Both the position numbers and the translations under genes were made by a program. The notes under the pieces were generated by a model. That model was given only the letters and a program-made list of their open reading frames with translations. It was not told the origin of the DNA and ran no database searches. Positions 1-8,173 of a stretch of 64,000 bases of DNA are shown here, one piece after another. The stretch lies in NCBI GenBank assembly GCA_049889095.1, contig JBLJFK010000003.1; one strand, given 5' to 3'. Position 1 is the first letter of the stretch. Each line of letters starts with the position of its first letter. This DNA is from Ewingella sp049889095. GTDB taxonomy: Bacteria; Pseudomonadota; Gammaproteobacteria; Enterobacterales; Enterobacteriaceae.

Positions 1-786
1 CAGGGCGATCCGGATCTGGCGAATTTACCCGTGCTCTCTGCCGCCGCGCCGTTTAAAGTCGGCGGCAGAAAAAACGACCCGGCCAGCTTTGTCGAAGTGG
101 AAAAAGGCGATCTCACCTTCCGTAATGCCTCCGATCTCTATCTCTACCCGAACACCTTGGTCGTGATGAAAGTCAGTGGACAGGAAGTGAAAGACTGGCT
201 CGAATGTTCCGCCGGGCAGTTCAACCAGATTGATGTACACAGCACTAAGCCTCAGTCTTTAATCAACTGGGACGGTTTTCGCACCTATAACTTTGATGTG
301 ATCGACGGTGTAAACTATCAGATTGACGTCACACAGCCTGCACGTTTTGACGGCGAATGTACGCTGATCAACAAAGATGCCGAACGAATCAAAAATCTGA
401 CCTTCAACGGCAAGCCAATCGATCCGAAAGCTACATTCCTGGTCGCAACCAATAACTATCGTGCCTACGGCGGCAAATTTGCAGGAACCGGCGACAAACA
501 CATTGCGTTTGCTTCGCCGGATGAAAACCGCTCGGTAGTAGCGGCCTATATCGGGGCTGAAACGCAGAAATCTGGGGCAGTGACACCAACGGCAGATAAC
601 AACTGGAAACTGGCGCCGATCGTCGTTAGTCAGCCGCTGGATATCCGCTTCGAAACGTCACCGACGGAAAAAGCGGCAGCATTTATTAAGACTCATGCGC
701 AATATCCGATGGTCGCCAAAGGCACCGATGACATCGGTTTCGAGGTGTATCAGCTGAATCTGCAAAGCCCGCAGAAAACGCAGTAA
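1..786 (+). CDS. cpdB: 2',3'-cyclic-nucleotide 2'-phosphodiesterase/3'-nucleotidase, C-terminal part
   Basis: This is the last 261 residues of a periplasmic bifunctional nucleotidase that hydrolyses 2',3'-cyclic nucleotides and 3'-nucleotides so that exogenous nucleotides can be salvaged. The reading frame is open from base 1, so the gene begins outside the window and the N-terminal metallophosphatase domain is not seen. What remains is the 5'-nucleotidase C-terminal substrate-binding domain, with the family's NASDLY-YPNT and ATNNYRAYGG stretches; the latter forms part of the base-stacking pocket. The gene ends with TAA just before a bidirectional terminator shared with fklB. In E. coli cycA and ytf genes lie between cpdB and fklB; here the two are direct neighbours. 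Confidence 0.93.
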   Translation, partial: QGDPDLANLPVLSAAAPFKVGGRKNDPASFVEVEKGDLTFRNASDLYLYPNTLVVMKVSGQEVKDWLECSAGQFNQIDVHSTKPQSLINWDGFRTYNFDVIDGVNYQIDVTQPARFDGECTLINKDAERIKNLTFNGKPIDPKATFLVATNNYRAYGGKFAGTGDKHIAFASPDENRSVVAAYIGAETQKSGAVTPTADNNWKLAPIVVSQPLDIRFETSPTEKAAAFIKTHAQYPMVAKGTDDIGFEVYQLNLQSPQKTQ

Positions 787-810
787 TTCTTCATAAGCAA
801 CAGACGTAAA

Positions 811-832
811 AAAGGGCGCAGAGGCGCCCTTT
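811..832. terminator. Bidirectional terminator between cpdB and fklB
   Basis: A perfect 9-bp stem (811-819 with 824-832) has a 4-base loop. Its arms begin with AAA and end with TTT, so it can stop transcription from cpdB on the plus strand and fklB on the minus strand. Confidence 0.8.
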
Positions 833-870
833 CCATTGCTGTGCTTTCTGTTTTTATACTTCGGCAGACA

Positions 871-1491
871 TTACAGGATTTCCAGCAGCTCAACTTCGAA
901 AGTCAGGGCACTGAAAGGTGGGATGGACGCGCCAGCACCACGTTCGCCATAAGCCAGGTTATGAGGGATATACAGCTCCCACTTAGAACCTACTGGCATC
1001 AGGGTCAGGGCTTCGATCCAACCGGCAATAACACCACTGACCGGGAATTCTGCTGGCTCGCCGCGCTGTACAGAGCTGTCAAACACGGTGCCATCAATCA
1101 ATTTACCGGTGTAGTGAACTCGCACACGGTCCTGACGGCCTGGGATCGAGCCTTCGCCCTGGGTGATCACTGAGAATTGCAGACCAGATTCGGTGCTGGT
1201 GACGCCATCACGCTGTGCGTTGGTAGTCAGGAACGCCTGGCCTTCCACTGCCAGTGCTTCCTGACGCTCAAGGCGCACTGCATCAGCACGTTCGTGAACT
1301 TCACGCAGCGCGCGATGAACCACATCAACCGGAACTGCTGGTGTATTCCCTTCCAGCGCATCGCGTAAGCCTGCCAGCAATGCGTCAGGCTCTAAACCCT
1401 GTAAACCTGATTCCTGCAATTGTTGACCGACCTGCAAGCCGATACCGTAACTTGCCTGCGCTTCTACGCTGTCAAATGAAGGGGTTGTCAT
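871..1491 (-). CDS. fklB: FKBP-type peptidyl-prolyl cis-trans isomerase (FKBP22)
   Basis: The 206-residue product matches the length of E. coli FklB. It is a prolyl isomerase with an N-terminal helical dimerisation domain (about residues 1-100) and a C-terminal FKBP fold (about 115-206) that carries the VRVHYTGKLIDGTVFDSS and IPPFSALTFEVELLEI signatures. There is no signal peptide, so it should act in the cytoplasm and assist proline-limited folding. The ATG at 1491 has an AAGGAAA ribosome-binding site at good distance. The gene converges on cpdB and is separated from it only by the terminator at 811-832. Confidence 0.95.
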   Translation of the reverse strand: MTTPSFDSVEAQASYGIGLQVGQQLQESGLQGLEPDALLAGLRDALEGNTPAVPVDVVHRALREVHERADAVRLERQEALAVEGQAFLTTNAQRDGVTSTESGLQFSVITQGEGSIPGRQDRVRVHYTGKLIDGTVFDSSVQRGEPAEFPVSGVIAGWIEALTLMPVGSKWELYIPHNLAYGERGAGASIPPFSALTFEVELLEIL

Positions 1492-1669
1492 GGAGTTTCC
1501 TTTAGTCTTTAAATAAGTCGAACGCGCAGCATAGCAGTGCGCGGCTTTTGGGTAAAATTCTCTATAGTGCAGAGAGCCACTGACTGCAGATTTGCACGAA
1601 ACGAATCGAATTTATGGTATTTATTGTGCATAAAGAGACCATTTACGTGCTATTTGTACTTTGTTCCTT

Positions 1670-1698
1670 TTCGCATCAAGCAGTTAACAAGCTATACT
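1670..1698 (+). promoter_or_regulatory. Candidate sigma-70 promoter for ytfB
   Basis: TTCGCA (1670-1675) and TATACT (1693-1698) are spaced by 17 bp, about 80 bases before the ytfB start. The -35 element is weak (4 of 6 matches), so this is tentative. Confidence 0.35.
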
Positions 1699-1780
1699 TA
1701 GCGGGAAAATCCGACAGAATAATCGGACATGATTTTTTTCTGTTAACTCTGTCAGCTGTGCGTAAGAAAGAGAGGTTGTC

Positions 1781-2500
1781 ATGGGCAGAATCCCGCCCAG
1801 GAGAAGGAAAGCCATCCGCATTTATCAACCGATGTTGAGATCCTGGATTGCCATTATGAAAAGGCCGATGCGTGACACTACGCCGCTGTCTGAAAGCGAC
1901 GAATCCACAGAACAGCAAAATGTGCAGCCATCAATGATGAGCAAAGCCAAAGCACTGGCCTGCAAAGGCTGGCATATGAGCGATAATTTCAATTGGATGT
2001 CGCCGCTGCCCTACGCCCATCGTCGCTGGATTATTCTCAGCGTACTGGTGGTTCTGCTGGCGTTGTTGTGGCCCTATTCGCCCCAAAACAGCTATTCGCC
2101 GTCACAACCACAGCAACCAGCATCGATTCCAATGCAGGCTGATCTGAGAAATGAGCAGGGACGCACTACGCAACTTGCACAACCTCAGCCACAACAGCAA
2201 CAGGCGGCCGCTGAGACGCCTCAACCGCTTGCTCAGGAGAACTGGAAGAGTTATCGCATTCAGTCCGGTCAGACGCTGGCACAGCTGTTCCGTGATAATA
2301 ATCTGGCAGTGGGTGATGTCTTTGCGATGGCGCAGGTCGAAGGGGATGAAAAGCCACTGAGTAACCTGAAGGCCGGGCAAGAAGTGAAAATACAGCGTAA
2401 TGCGCAGGGAGCAGTGACGTCACTGCAAGTGACCAGAGAACAGAATTCGACGGTGCTCTTTACCCGTCAGGCCGACGGCACTTATAAGCGCAGCCGATAG
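1781..2500 (+). CDS. ytfB: Cell-envelope protein YtfB (OapA family)
   Basis: This is a bitopic inner-membrane protein. A cytoplasmic N-terminal stretch of about 80 residues is followed by one transmembrane helix (about 83-97), a Pro/Gln-rich linker and a C-terminal OapA/LysM-like domain (about 150-239). In E. coli YtfB localises to the septum and binds peptidoglycan glycans; the same role is inferred here. The Gln/Pro tract encodes long runs of CAA/CAG and CCT codons. The first ATG (1781) has an AAGAGAGG ribosome-binding site, but it gives an N-terminus about 27 residues longer than E. coli YtfB. ATGs at 1856 and 1868 are possible alternatives. Confidence 0.85.
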   Translation: MGRIPPRRRKAIRIYQPMLRSWIAIMKRPMRDTTPLSESDESTEQQNVQPSMMSKAKALACKGWHMSDNFNWMSPLPYAHRRWIILSVLVVLLALLWPYSPQNSYSPSQPQQPASIPMQADLRNEQGRTTQLAQPQPQQQQAAAETPQPLAQENWKSYRIQSGQTLAQLFRDNNLAVGDVFAMAQVEGDEKPLSNLKAGQEVKIQRNAQGAVTSLQVTREQNSTVLFTRQADGTYKRSR

Positions 2501-2544
2501 TTTATCGTTATTGCTTCCTAAACAGTGACTTTCGCTAAAAAGCA

Positions 2545-2569
2545 AAACGCCGGCACAAGGCCGGCGTTT
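2545..2569. terminator. Bidirectional terminator between ytfB and rplI
   Basis: Arms 2545-2553 and 2561-2569 are exactly complementary (AAACGCCGG/CCGGCGTTT) and flank a 7-base loop, between two convergent genes. Confidence 0.8.
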
Positions 2570-2590
2570 CACAGGTTAACTTCAGCGTTA

Positions 2591-3043
2591 TTACGCTTCA
2601 GCAACCACAACGATATTCAGTTTAGCGAATACGTCAGTGTGTACCTGGAACTGAACTTCGTGTTCACCAGTGGTACGCAGAACGCCATTCGGCAAACGAA
2701 CTTCGCTTTTTGCAACTTCAGCACCAGCTGCAGTCACTGCATCAGCAATATCGCGAGTACCGATAGAGCCGAACAATTTGCCTTCGTCGCCTGATTTAGA
2801 CGCGATGGTGACTGAAACCAGTTCGTTGATTTTAGTTGCACGAGCTTGAGCAGCGTTCAGAACGTCAGCCAATTTGGCTTCCAGATCTGCACGACGTGCT
2901 TCGAAGAACTCAACGTTTTTCTTGGTAGCAGGAACAGCTTTGCCCTGTGGTACCAGGAAGTTACGAGCGTAGCCCGCTTTAACGTTAACTTGATCACCCA
3001 GGCTGCCCAGGTTTGCTACTTTATCAAGCAGAATAACTTGCAT
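2591..3043 (-). CDS. rplI: 50S ribosomal protein L9
   Basis: The 150-residue L9 (E. coli 149) binds 23S rRNA through its N-terminal domain and stretches out from the ribosome on a long central helix. The N-terminus MQVILLDKVANLGSLGD and the motif GYARNFLVPQGKA are diagnostic. It is the last gene of the rpsF-priB-rpsR-rplI operon, 39 bases after rpsR and followed by a terminator. Confidence 0.98.
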   Translation of the reverse strand: MQVILLDKVANLGSLGDQVNVKAGYARNFLVPQGKAVPATKKNVEFFEARRADLEAKLADVLNAAQARATKINELVSVTIASKSGDEGKLFGSIGTRDIADAVTAAGAEVAKSEVRLPNGVLRTTGEHEVQFQVHTDVFAKLNIVVVAEA

Positions 3044-3082
3044 TACCTTAACCTCTCAAAGTCGTTTATGGACAGTGGCCAA

Positions 3083-3310
3083 TTACTGATGACGATCAGT
3101 GTATGGCAACAAAGAAAGGTAGCGAGCGCGCTTGATACAACGAGCGAGCTGACGCTGGTATTTTGCACGAGTACCGGTAATACGGCTCGGGACAATTTTA
3201 CCACTTTCGGTAACGTAGTTTTTCAGCGTAGCGATATCTTTATAATCAATCTCTACAACGCCTTCCGCGGTAAAACGGCAGAACTTGCGACGACGGAAAT
3301 AACGTGCCAT
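3083..3310 (-). CDS. rpsR: 30S ribosomal protein S18
   Basis: The 75-residue S18 has the usual length and the sequence typical of enterobacteria (RRRKFCRFTAEGV near the N-terminus, basic C-terminus). It pairs with S6 on the 30S platform. The gene lies 4 bases after priB in the rpsF operon, so the two are probably translationally linked. Confidence 0.98.
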   Translation of the reverse strand: MARYFRRRKFCRFTAEGVVEIDYKDIATLKNYVTESGKIVPSRITGTRAKYQRQLARCIKRARYLSLLPYTDRHQ

Positions 3311-3314
3311 TAGG

Positions 3315-3632
3315 CTAGTCTCCAGAATCTATCAATTCAATCTGCTCGGCATGTAACACCACTTTGTTCAGTCCATTGCGCCCTTGATGGCAACTAATGA
3401 ATCCAGAAACAGTGAGTTGCGTGCCGACCGTTATACTGTGAGTTAATGCTTGTGACGCTTGTCCACTAACAACCACGGGCATTCTGCACCATGCTTGTCG
3501 GTTAAATCCGGCTTCTTCCTGCTGTGAGCGGTGCTCTAGCACAAACTGACAGTGAGGGATGCCCGAAGGACTGACTTTACGGATGGGTGCCTTGCACACT
3601 GTACCGGACAACACCAAACGATTCGCCGTCAC
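3315..3632 (-). CDS. priB: Primosomal replication protein N (PriB)
   Basis: The 105-residue OB-fold protein binds single-stranded DNA with PriA at stalled forks and helps to load DnaB. LVLSGTVCKAPIRKVSPSG and PHCQFVLEHRSQQEEAGF are family hallmarks. The start is GTG at 3632, five bases after the rpsF stop. Its place between two ribosomal genes is conserved in enterobacteria. Confidence 0.97.
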   Translation of the reverse strand: MTANRLVLSGTVCKAPIRKVSPSGIPHCQFVLEHRSQQEEAGFNRQAWCRMPVVVSGQASQALTHSITVGTQLTVSGFISCHQGRNGLNKVVLHAEQIELIDSGD

Positions 3633-3637
3633 GGCAA

Positions 3638-4030
3638 TTACTCTTCAGAATCCCCAGCTTCAGCATCATCATTAGCTTCAGCGAAATCTTCACGACGATC
3701 ACGACGTTCGTCTTTCGCTTTAACCATTGGAGATGCTTCAGTTACCGCGTGTTTTGTACGCATAACCATGCTACGGATAACGGCGTCGTTGAAGCGGAAG
3801 TTTGTTTCCAGCTCATCGATCGCTTCCTGCGGGGCTTCGACGTTCAGCAGAACGTAGTGAGCTTTGTGCAGTTTGTTGATCGGATAAGCCAGTTGACGGC
3901 GGCCCCAGTCTTCCAGACGGTGAATCTGACCAGCAGCGTTAGTGATTACTGCACTGTAACGCTCGATCATGCCCGGAACTTGTTCGCTTTGGTCAGGGTG
4001 TACCATAAATACGATTTCGTAATGACGCAT
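3638..4030 (-). CDS. rpsF: 30S ribosomal protein S6
   Basis: The 130-residue S6 opens with MRHYEIVFMVHPDQSEQVPGM and ends in an acidic tail (AEAGDSEE). In E. coli the C-terminus is a target for RimK, which adds glutamates. It is the first gene of the rpsF-priB-rpsR-rplI operon, with a strong GGAG ribosome-binding site. The leader in front of it resembles the S6:S18 autoregulatory site. Confidence 0.98.
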   Translation of the reverse strand: MRHYEIVFMVHPDQSEQVPGMIERYSAVITNAAGQIHRLEDWGRRQLAYPINKLHKAHYVLLNVEAPQEAIDELETNFRFNDAVIRSMVMRTKHAVTEASPMVKAKDERRDRREDFAEANDDAEAGDSEE

Positions 4031-4105
4031 AGAATTGCTCCTTACGGATTATTCAGCCTCCTGTCAGGGTCAACCGCGGCCCATGGAAGCAAGGAACGTG
4101 TTAAT
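4031..4105 (-). promoter_or_regulatory. Candidate S6:S18 autoregulatory leader of the rpsF operon
   Basis: The transcript leader before rpsF is about 95 bases long and carries GC-rich blocks (GGGCCGCGG, GACCCTGACAGGAGGC) that can fold next to the ribosome-binding site. In many bacteria an S6:S18 complex binds such a leader through a bulged CCG and represses the operon. The position fits. The exact fold was not computed. Confidence 0.4.
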
Positions 4106-4131
4106 ATGTGCGGTCGAAAAAATGACGCGCA

Positions 4132-4160
4132 ATTATATGTACAGCCTGAGAAAAATTCAA
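4132..4160 (-). promoter_or_regulatory. Sigma-70 promoter of the rpsF operon
   Basis: On the minus strand TTGAAT (4155-4160) and a consensus TATAAT (4132-4137) are separated by exactly 17 bp. A GC-rich TTGCGCG discriminator follows, as expected of a growth-rate-controlled ribosomal operon. Confidence 0.85.
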
Positions 4161-4203
4161 GTAATAAGGTAGATTAATTAATCGTCCGCCCGCAGGTGCG
4201 CTT

Positions 4204-4953
4204 TTACAGGTGACGATGGAAAAAAGCCGTGGCTTCTGCCGACGCATGCACGCTAACCCGGTGCTTCGCACCCGGCTCGGCGAGAAAGGTCAGATTCGCG
4301 TCATTGCCGCTGGCAACCATCTCCTGATGCAGTCGCAGGCTTTCATTAAATGGCACGACATCATCCTCTTCCCCATGCCAGACAAACAGCGGGCGCTCAG
4401 CAAGTTGGGCAGCTTTTCCGCTGATATCCCAGCCCAATAGCGACGCATGGGCGCGCCGGAAGGCTTCACGTTGTGCGGCGTCTTTAGCATCATAAGCAGG
4501 AAAAAGACGTTCCGATAACGTATTGAAGTAACCCGAACCCATCAGGCAAACCGCGGCTTTTATCCAGGGGAAGCGAACCAAAGAGGCCATCGTAGTCATG
4601 CCGCCCATTGACACGCCTCCAACACCCAGACGGCAGGGATCGGCCAGACCGCGGCTGACAAAAGACTCTTTCAACGTTGCCAGCTCATCGACATTGCTTT
4701 GCAAAATATCCCAGAAGCTCGCCATAAGTCTTGCTGTATCACCATCAGCCCGCGCGCCATGCAGCGGTGCATCCGGCAAAATCACCCGATAGCCTACCTG
4801 TGCCAACAGGTAACCGAAGTAGGAATAGATCTCTTTCGATGATGTAAAACCGTGATAGAAGAAAATGGTCGGCAGCAGATGATGATATTTTCCCGCAGGC
4901 ACCGCATGGATCAGTTGTATCCCCTGCACTTCTTCCTGATACATTTCAATCAT
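4204..4953 (-). CDS. yjfP: Alpha/beta-hydrolase esterase YjfP
   Basis: The 249-residue serine hydrolase has the nucleophile elbow GVSMG, with Ser115 as putative nucleophile, an oxyanion motif FFYHGFTSS near residue 35, and a C-terminal H in GAKHRVSVH as catalytic base. E. coli YjfP is a carboxylesterase of similar size (249 aa) with activity on short acyl esters; its physiological substrate is unknown. There is no signal peptide. It is transcribed away from bsmA. The E. coli ula genes that would flank it are absent. Confidence 0.9.
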   Translation of the reverse strand: MIEMYQEEVQGIQLIHAVPAGKYHHLLPTIFFYHGFTSSKEIYSYFGYLLAQVGYRVILPDAPLHGARADGDTARLMASFWDILQSNVDELATLKESFVSRGLADPCRLGVGGVSMGGMTTMASLVRFPWIKAAVCLMGSGYFNTLSERLFPAYDAKDAAQREAFRRAHASLLGWDISGKAAQLAERPLFVWHGEEDDVVPFNESLRLHQEMVASGNDANLTFLAEPGAKHRVSVHASAEATAFFHRHL

Positions 4954-5153
4954 CAGACCGACTCCCCCGTTTTAATCAATCCGGATAACATCCCGGCAAG
5001 AGTGCTATTTTATCCCCATTAGCGAAAGCTACTACTGCCATTTTGACATGATTTATAACCACTTCGTGCAGCGACGCTTGTGAGCGTCCCACTCGCCAGC
5101 ATCGCAGATAAAGCGCTACACTTATTCTAAGTGCCTACATACCGGATAATTTG

Positions 5154-5465
5154 ATGAAAATTCATTGTTTGACCCTGTCGCTACTATTGATTCTCGCGGT
5201 GAGTGGTTGCAGTAACATGATGCAAACCACACCTGTTCCGCCCCCCGCTCCGACGGCCAAAGCGCAGGAAATAACCCGAGCGCAAACGTCAACACTAACC
5301 AAATTAGGTGCTATCACCGCCGAAGCCATTGGCAGCCCGATGGACGTCGAAGCAGAGATTCAACGTAAAGCCGATGCCGCCGGTGCGCGTTATTACGTCA
5401 TCATGTTTAACAGCGAAACCATTGTCCCTGGCCGCTGGTACTCTCAGGCTATCCTTTATCGTTAA
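5154..5465 (+). CDS. bsmA: Biofilm/peroxide-stress lipoprotein BsmA
   Basis: This is a small outer-membrane-type lipoprotein with a DUF1471 (YdgH/BhsA/McbA) domain. A signal peptide ends in VSGC at about residue 19, then comes a proline-rich spacer, and the conserved C-terminus runs ARYYVIMFNSETIVPGRWYSQ. E. coli BsmA affects biofilm formation and stress resistance. The ATG at 5154 is chosen over the TTG directly before it. It converges on aidB with only three bases between the stops and no visible terminator. Confidence 0.87.
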   Translation: MKIHCLTLSLLLILAVSGCSNMMQTTPVPPPAPTAKAQEITRAQTSTLTKLGAITAEAIGSPMDVEAEIQRKADAAGARYYVIMFNSETIVPGRWYSQAILYR

Positions 5466-5468
5466 GCA

Positions 5469-7100
5469 CTACTCGGCCCCAATAGCGCGATTTAACAACT
5501 GCTGGCAGAGCCTTTCCGGCACCAGACTTTCCCCGCGATCATCAAGCACCATCCGGCACCAGGCATCCGCCATCGGTGGCGGAGAAAATTCTAACATCTG
5601 CACTGCCGTACATAAGTTGAAGATTTGCGAGGTCAGCCAGCGCGCCTGGGCTTCATCCGGCGCACGTAAGCGTTGTAACAGCAGCCGCACCGCGCGATCG
5701 AATAAGCGGTTCTGACCACGTACCTGATGCAGTATGTGCTGTAGCAGTTCAGTGGCCATGGGCAGTTTTTTAAGCGTACGCAGTACGTCAAGGCACATGA
5801 TGTTGCCAGAGCCTTCCCAGATACTGTTCACCGGCATTTCGCGGTACAGGCGCGGCAGTTCGCTCTCTTCGCAATAGCCGATACCTCCCAACGCTTCCAT
5901 GCCTTCAGCAACAAACGGCACCCCCTGACGACAGACCTCATATTTGGCTGCCGGCGTCAGAAGTCGGCACAGCACCTGCTCGCTGGGATTTTGCGTAGCA
6001 CCTGTCGCGGCTGCCAGCCGCATCAATATCTGTGTCTGTCCCTCCAAACGTAACGCCATCCGGCTGAGAACCTGACGCATCAGCGGTTGCTCCACCAGCG
6101 ACCGACCAAAAACCTGACGCTGGAACGTATGATAGAGCGCCACTGATAGGGCGCGCCGCATCATGCCGTGACTGCCCAGCGCACAGTCAAACCGCGTATG
6201 CGCCCCCATCCTGAGAATATGCCGTATACCATCACCCTCCTCGCCCAGCAGCCAGCCGGTGGCATTGCGGAACTCCACTTCGCTGCTGGCATTGGACCGG
6301 TTTCCCAGTTTGTCTTTCAACCGCTCGATATGGATGGCATTTCGTTCGCCATCGGGCAAAACACGCGGCAGGAAGAAGCACGATAATCCTCCGTGCGTCT
6401 GCGCCAGAACCAGATGGGCATCGCTTTGCGGAACCGAGAAAAACCATTTGTGACCGATCAACCGGTAGGCTTTACCGGGGCCAGCGCCTTCCAGTGCCGT
6501 AGCTCGCGTGGTATTACTCAGCACGTCTGACCCACCCTGTTTTTCAGTCATACCCATGCCGATCAGCACGCCTTTTTTCTGCGCTGCCGACTGCAAATGT
6601 GGGTCGTAACGATCGGAAAGCAGCGGCGTCAGCCAATGGCTGAATTCAGCAGGAAGGGTTTTCTGGAGTAACGGAATGGCGCCGAAGGTCATGGTTATCG
6701 GACATAATGTTCCCGACTCAACCTGAGCGTGCAGAATAAAACGTGCCGCCCGCGCCACCGAAGAGCCTATTCTGGCCTCATCTTCCCACGGCAAATTATG
6801 CACCCGGTTGGCTATCAGTCCCTGCATCAGCAGGTGCCAGGCCGGATGAAAGCGCACATCGTCGAGGCGCTCACCGGTGGCATCAAAACGCAGCAGTTCA
6901 GGCGGATTAGCGTTGGCCAGTCGCCCAAGCTCCAGAGACTCCGCTGAACCTAGCTGCTGACCGAGAGAAGCCAGAACGTCAGTGTCCCATCCGGCCTGCT
7001 GGCAGTTTACGGCTTCACGCAGCGGCGAGTCGGAGAGAAATAAGTTGCTGTTGCTTAGTGGCTTAGGCTGATTAAAAACCCGATGTGTTTCCCAATCCAT
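5469..7100 (-). CDS. aidB: Acyl-CoA dehydrogenase-like DNA alkylation response protein AidB
   Basis: The 543-residue flavoprotein (E. coli 541) belongs to the acyl-CoA dehydrogenase superfamily. In E. coli it is part of the Ada adaptive response, binds DNA and protects promoters from alkylation. The sequence keeps MDWETHRVFNQPKPL at the N-terminus, the FAD-contact stretch MGMTEKQGGSDVLSNTT, and EALGGIGYCEESELPRLYRE. The start is ATG at 7100. The gene is followed directly by convergent bsmA. No Ada box was recognised upstream. Confidence 0.94.
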   Translation of the reverse strand: MDWETHRVFNQPKPLSNSNLFLSDSPLREAVNCQQAGWDTDVLASLGQQLGSAESLELGRLANANPPELLRFDATGERLDDVRFHPAWHLLMQGLIANRVHNLPWEDEARIGSSVARAARFILHAQVESGTLCPITMTFGAIPLLQKTLPAEFSHWLTPLLSDRYDPHLQSAAQKKGVLIGMGMTEKQGGSDVLSNTTRATALEGAGPGKAYRLIGHKWFFSVPQSDAHLVLAQTHGGLSCFFLPRVLPDGERNAIHIERLKDKLGNRSNASSEVEFRNATGWLLGEEGDGIRHILRMGAHTRFDCALGSHGMMRRALSVALYHTFQRQVFGRSLVEQPLMRQVLSRMALRLEGQTQILMRLAAATGATQNPSEQVLCRLLTPAAKYEVCRQGVPFVAEGMEALGGIGYCEESELPRLYREMPVNSIWEGSGNIMCLDVLRTLKKLPMATELLQHILHQVRGQNRLFDRAVRLLLQRLRAPDEAQARWLTSQIFNLCTAVQMLEFSPPPMADAWCRMVLDDRGESLVPERLCQQLLNRAIGAE

Positions 7101-7204
7101 GATGTTCTCCCTGCCGGGTTGTTAAGGGCAAAGTGATGATGGGATCAAGTATGGTAAAAATTGAGGGATTAACAGGCGGATGGATCACAAAGGGTGAAAT
7201 GTAA

Positions 7205-7228
7205 AATGGGAACCCTAAGGTTCCCATT
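7205..7228. terminator. Terminator after rlmB
   Basis: A perfect 10-bp stem (7205-7214 with 7219-7228) and a CTAA loop lie just past the rlmB stop. This is the likely end of the long leftward gene series that begins at nnr. Confidence 0.7.
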
Positions 7229-7254
7229 CTGGTATCTGACCCGTGCAGCCTGGG

Positions 7255-7995
7255 TCAGGCTTTCACTGCACGCTGACGCACGGCTTCGAACAGGCAGACG
7301 CCGGTCGCCACTGAGACGTTCAGCGAAGAGACAGAACCGGACATCGGGATGCTGATCAACTCGTCACAATGTTCGCGGGTCAGACGGCGCATACCTTCAC
7401 CTTCTGCGCCCATAACCAGCGCCATAGGACCGGTCATTTTGCTTTGGTACAGAGTATGGTCAGCTTCACCTGCCGTGCCGACAATCCAGACATTGTGCTC
7501 CTGCAACACGCGCAGAGTGCGAGCCAGATTGGTCACGTTAATCACTGGTACATTTTCAGCCGCACCGCTGGCGACTTTTTTGGCAGTGGCATTCAGCTTC
7601 GCAGAACGGTCGCGCGGAACAATCACCGCGTGCACACCGGCGGCATCGGCAGTACGCAGGCAGGCACCGAGATTATGTGGATCAGTAACGCCGTCCAGCA
7701 CCAGCAGGAACGGGCTGTCCAGACTTTCCAGCAGCGCAGGCAGATCGTTTTCCTGATACTGACGCCCTTCGCGGACGCGGGCAATAATGCCCTGATGTAC
7801 CGCGCCTTCTGACTTCTCGTCCAGCAACTGGCGGTTCGCCACCTGAATCACAATGCCGCTGGCTTCCAGCTCATCGATCAACGGTTTCAGACGTTTATCA
7901 TCACGTCCTTTCAGAATAAAAACTTCAAGAAAGCGCTGCGGATCGGTGTCGAGTAAGGCTTTAACGGAATGAATACCGTAGATAATTTCGCTCAT
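7255..7995 (-). CDS. rlmB: 23S rRNA (guanosine-2'-O-)-methyltransferase RlmB
   Basis: This SpoU-family enzyme methylates the ribose of G2251 in the 23S P loop. At 246 residues it matches E. coli RlmB (243). An N-terminal L30e-like substrate domain (IYGIHSVKALL, GRDDKRLKPL) precedes the trefoil-knot SPOUT domain, with DGVTDPHNLGACLRTADAAG, LVMGAEGEGMRRL and IPMSGSVSSLNVSVATG forming the SAM site. It follows rnr, as in E. coli, with a hairpin and a repeat element between them. Confidence 0.97.
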   Translation of the reverse strand: MSEIIYGIHSVKALLDTDPQRFLEVFILKGRDDKRLKPLIDELEASGIVIQVANRQLLDEKSEGAVHQGIIARVREGRQYQENDLPALLESLDSPFLLVLDGVTDPHNLGACLRTADAAGVHAVIVPRDRSAKLNATAKKVASGAAENVPVINVTNLARTLRVLQEHNVWIVGTAGEADHTLYQSKMTGPMALVMGAEGEGMRRLTREHCDELISIPMSGSVSSLNVSVATGVCLFEAVRQRAVKA

Positions 7996-8012
7996 GAGGC
8001 TCTTTAAAATAG

Positions 8013-8040
8013 AATTGCGGACAGCATGCTGCCCGCAATT
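8013..8040 (-). terminator. Hairpin between rnr and rlmB
   Basis: A 12-bp stem with one A-C mismatch closes a CATG loop. On the minus strand it is followed by TCTATTTTAAA, so it may be a weak terminator or an RNA-processing site that sets the rlmB level relative to rnr. Confidence 0.45.
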
Positions 8041-8083
8041 TAACTAAGGTTACGGGCGATTCTATCATCGACTGCGTTGCCCT

Positions 8084-8154
8084 TCATACTTCGAGTTGCA
8101 GATGCGTTGGATGCACTTAGTTGTCTCCCTGCAACTCGAATTATTTTGGTATAC
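8084..8154. repeat. Short copy of an interspersed palindromic element
   Basis: Perfect 12-bp inverted arms (8090-8101 and 8129-8140, TTCGAGTTGCAG/CTGCAACTCGAA) flank a short core that begins GATGCGTTGGATGCA. The left core and the right end also appear in the longer copy at 25931-26051. The family resembles an intergenic repeat seen across Serratia and Yersinia relatives (from memory). This copy lacks about 50 central bases. Confidence 0.65.
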
Positions 8155-8173
8155 AAACAATCGACTGAAAGGG

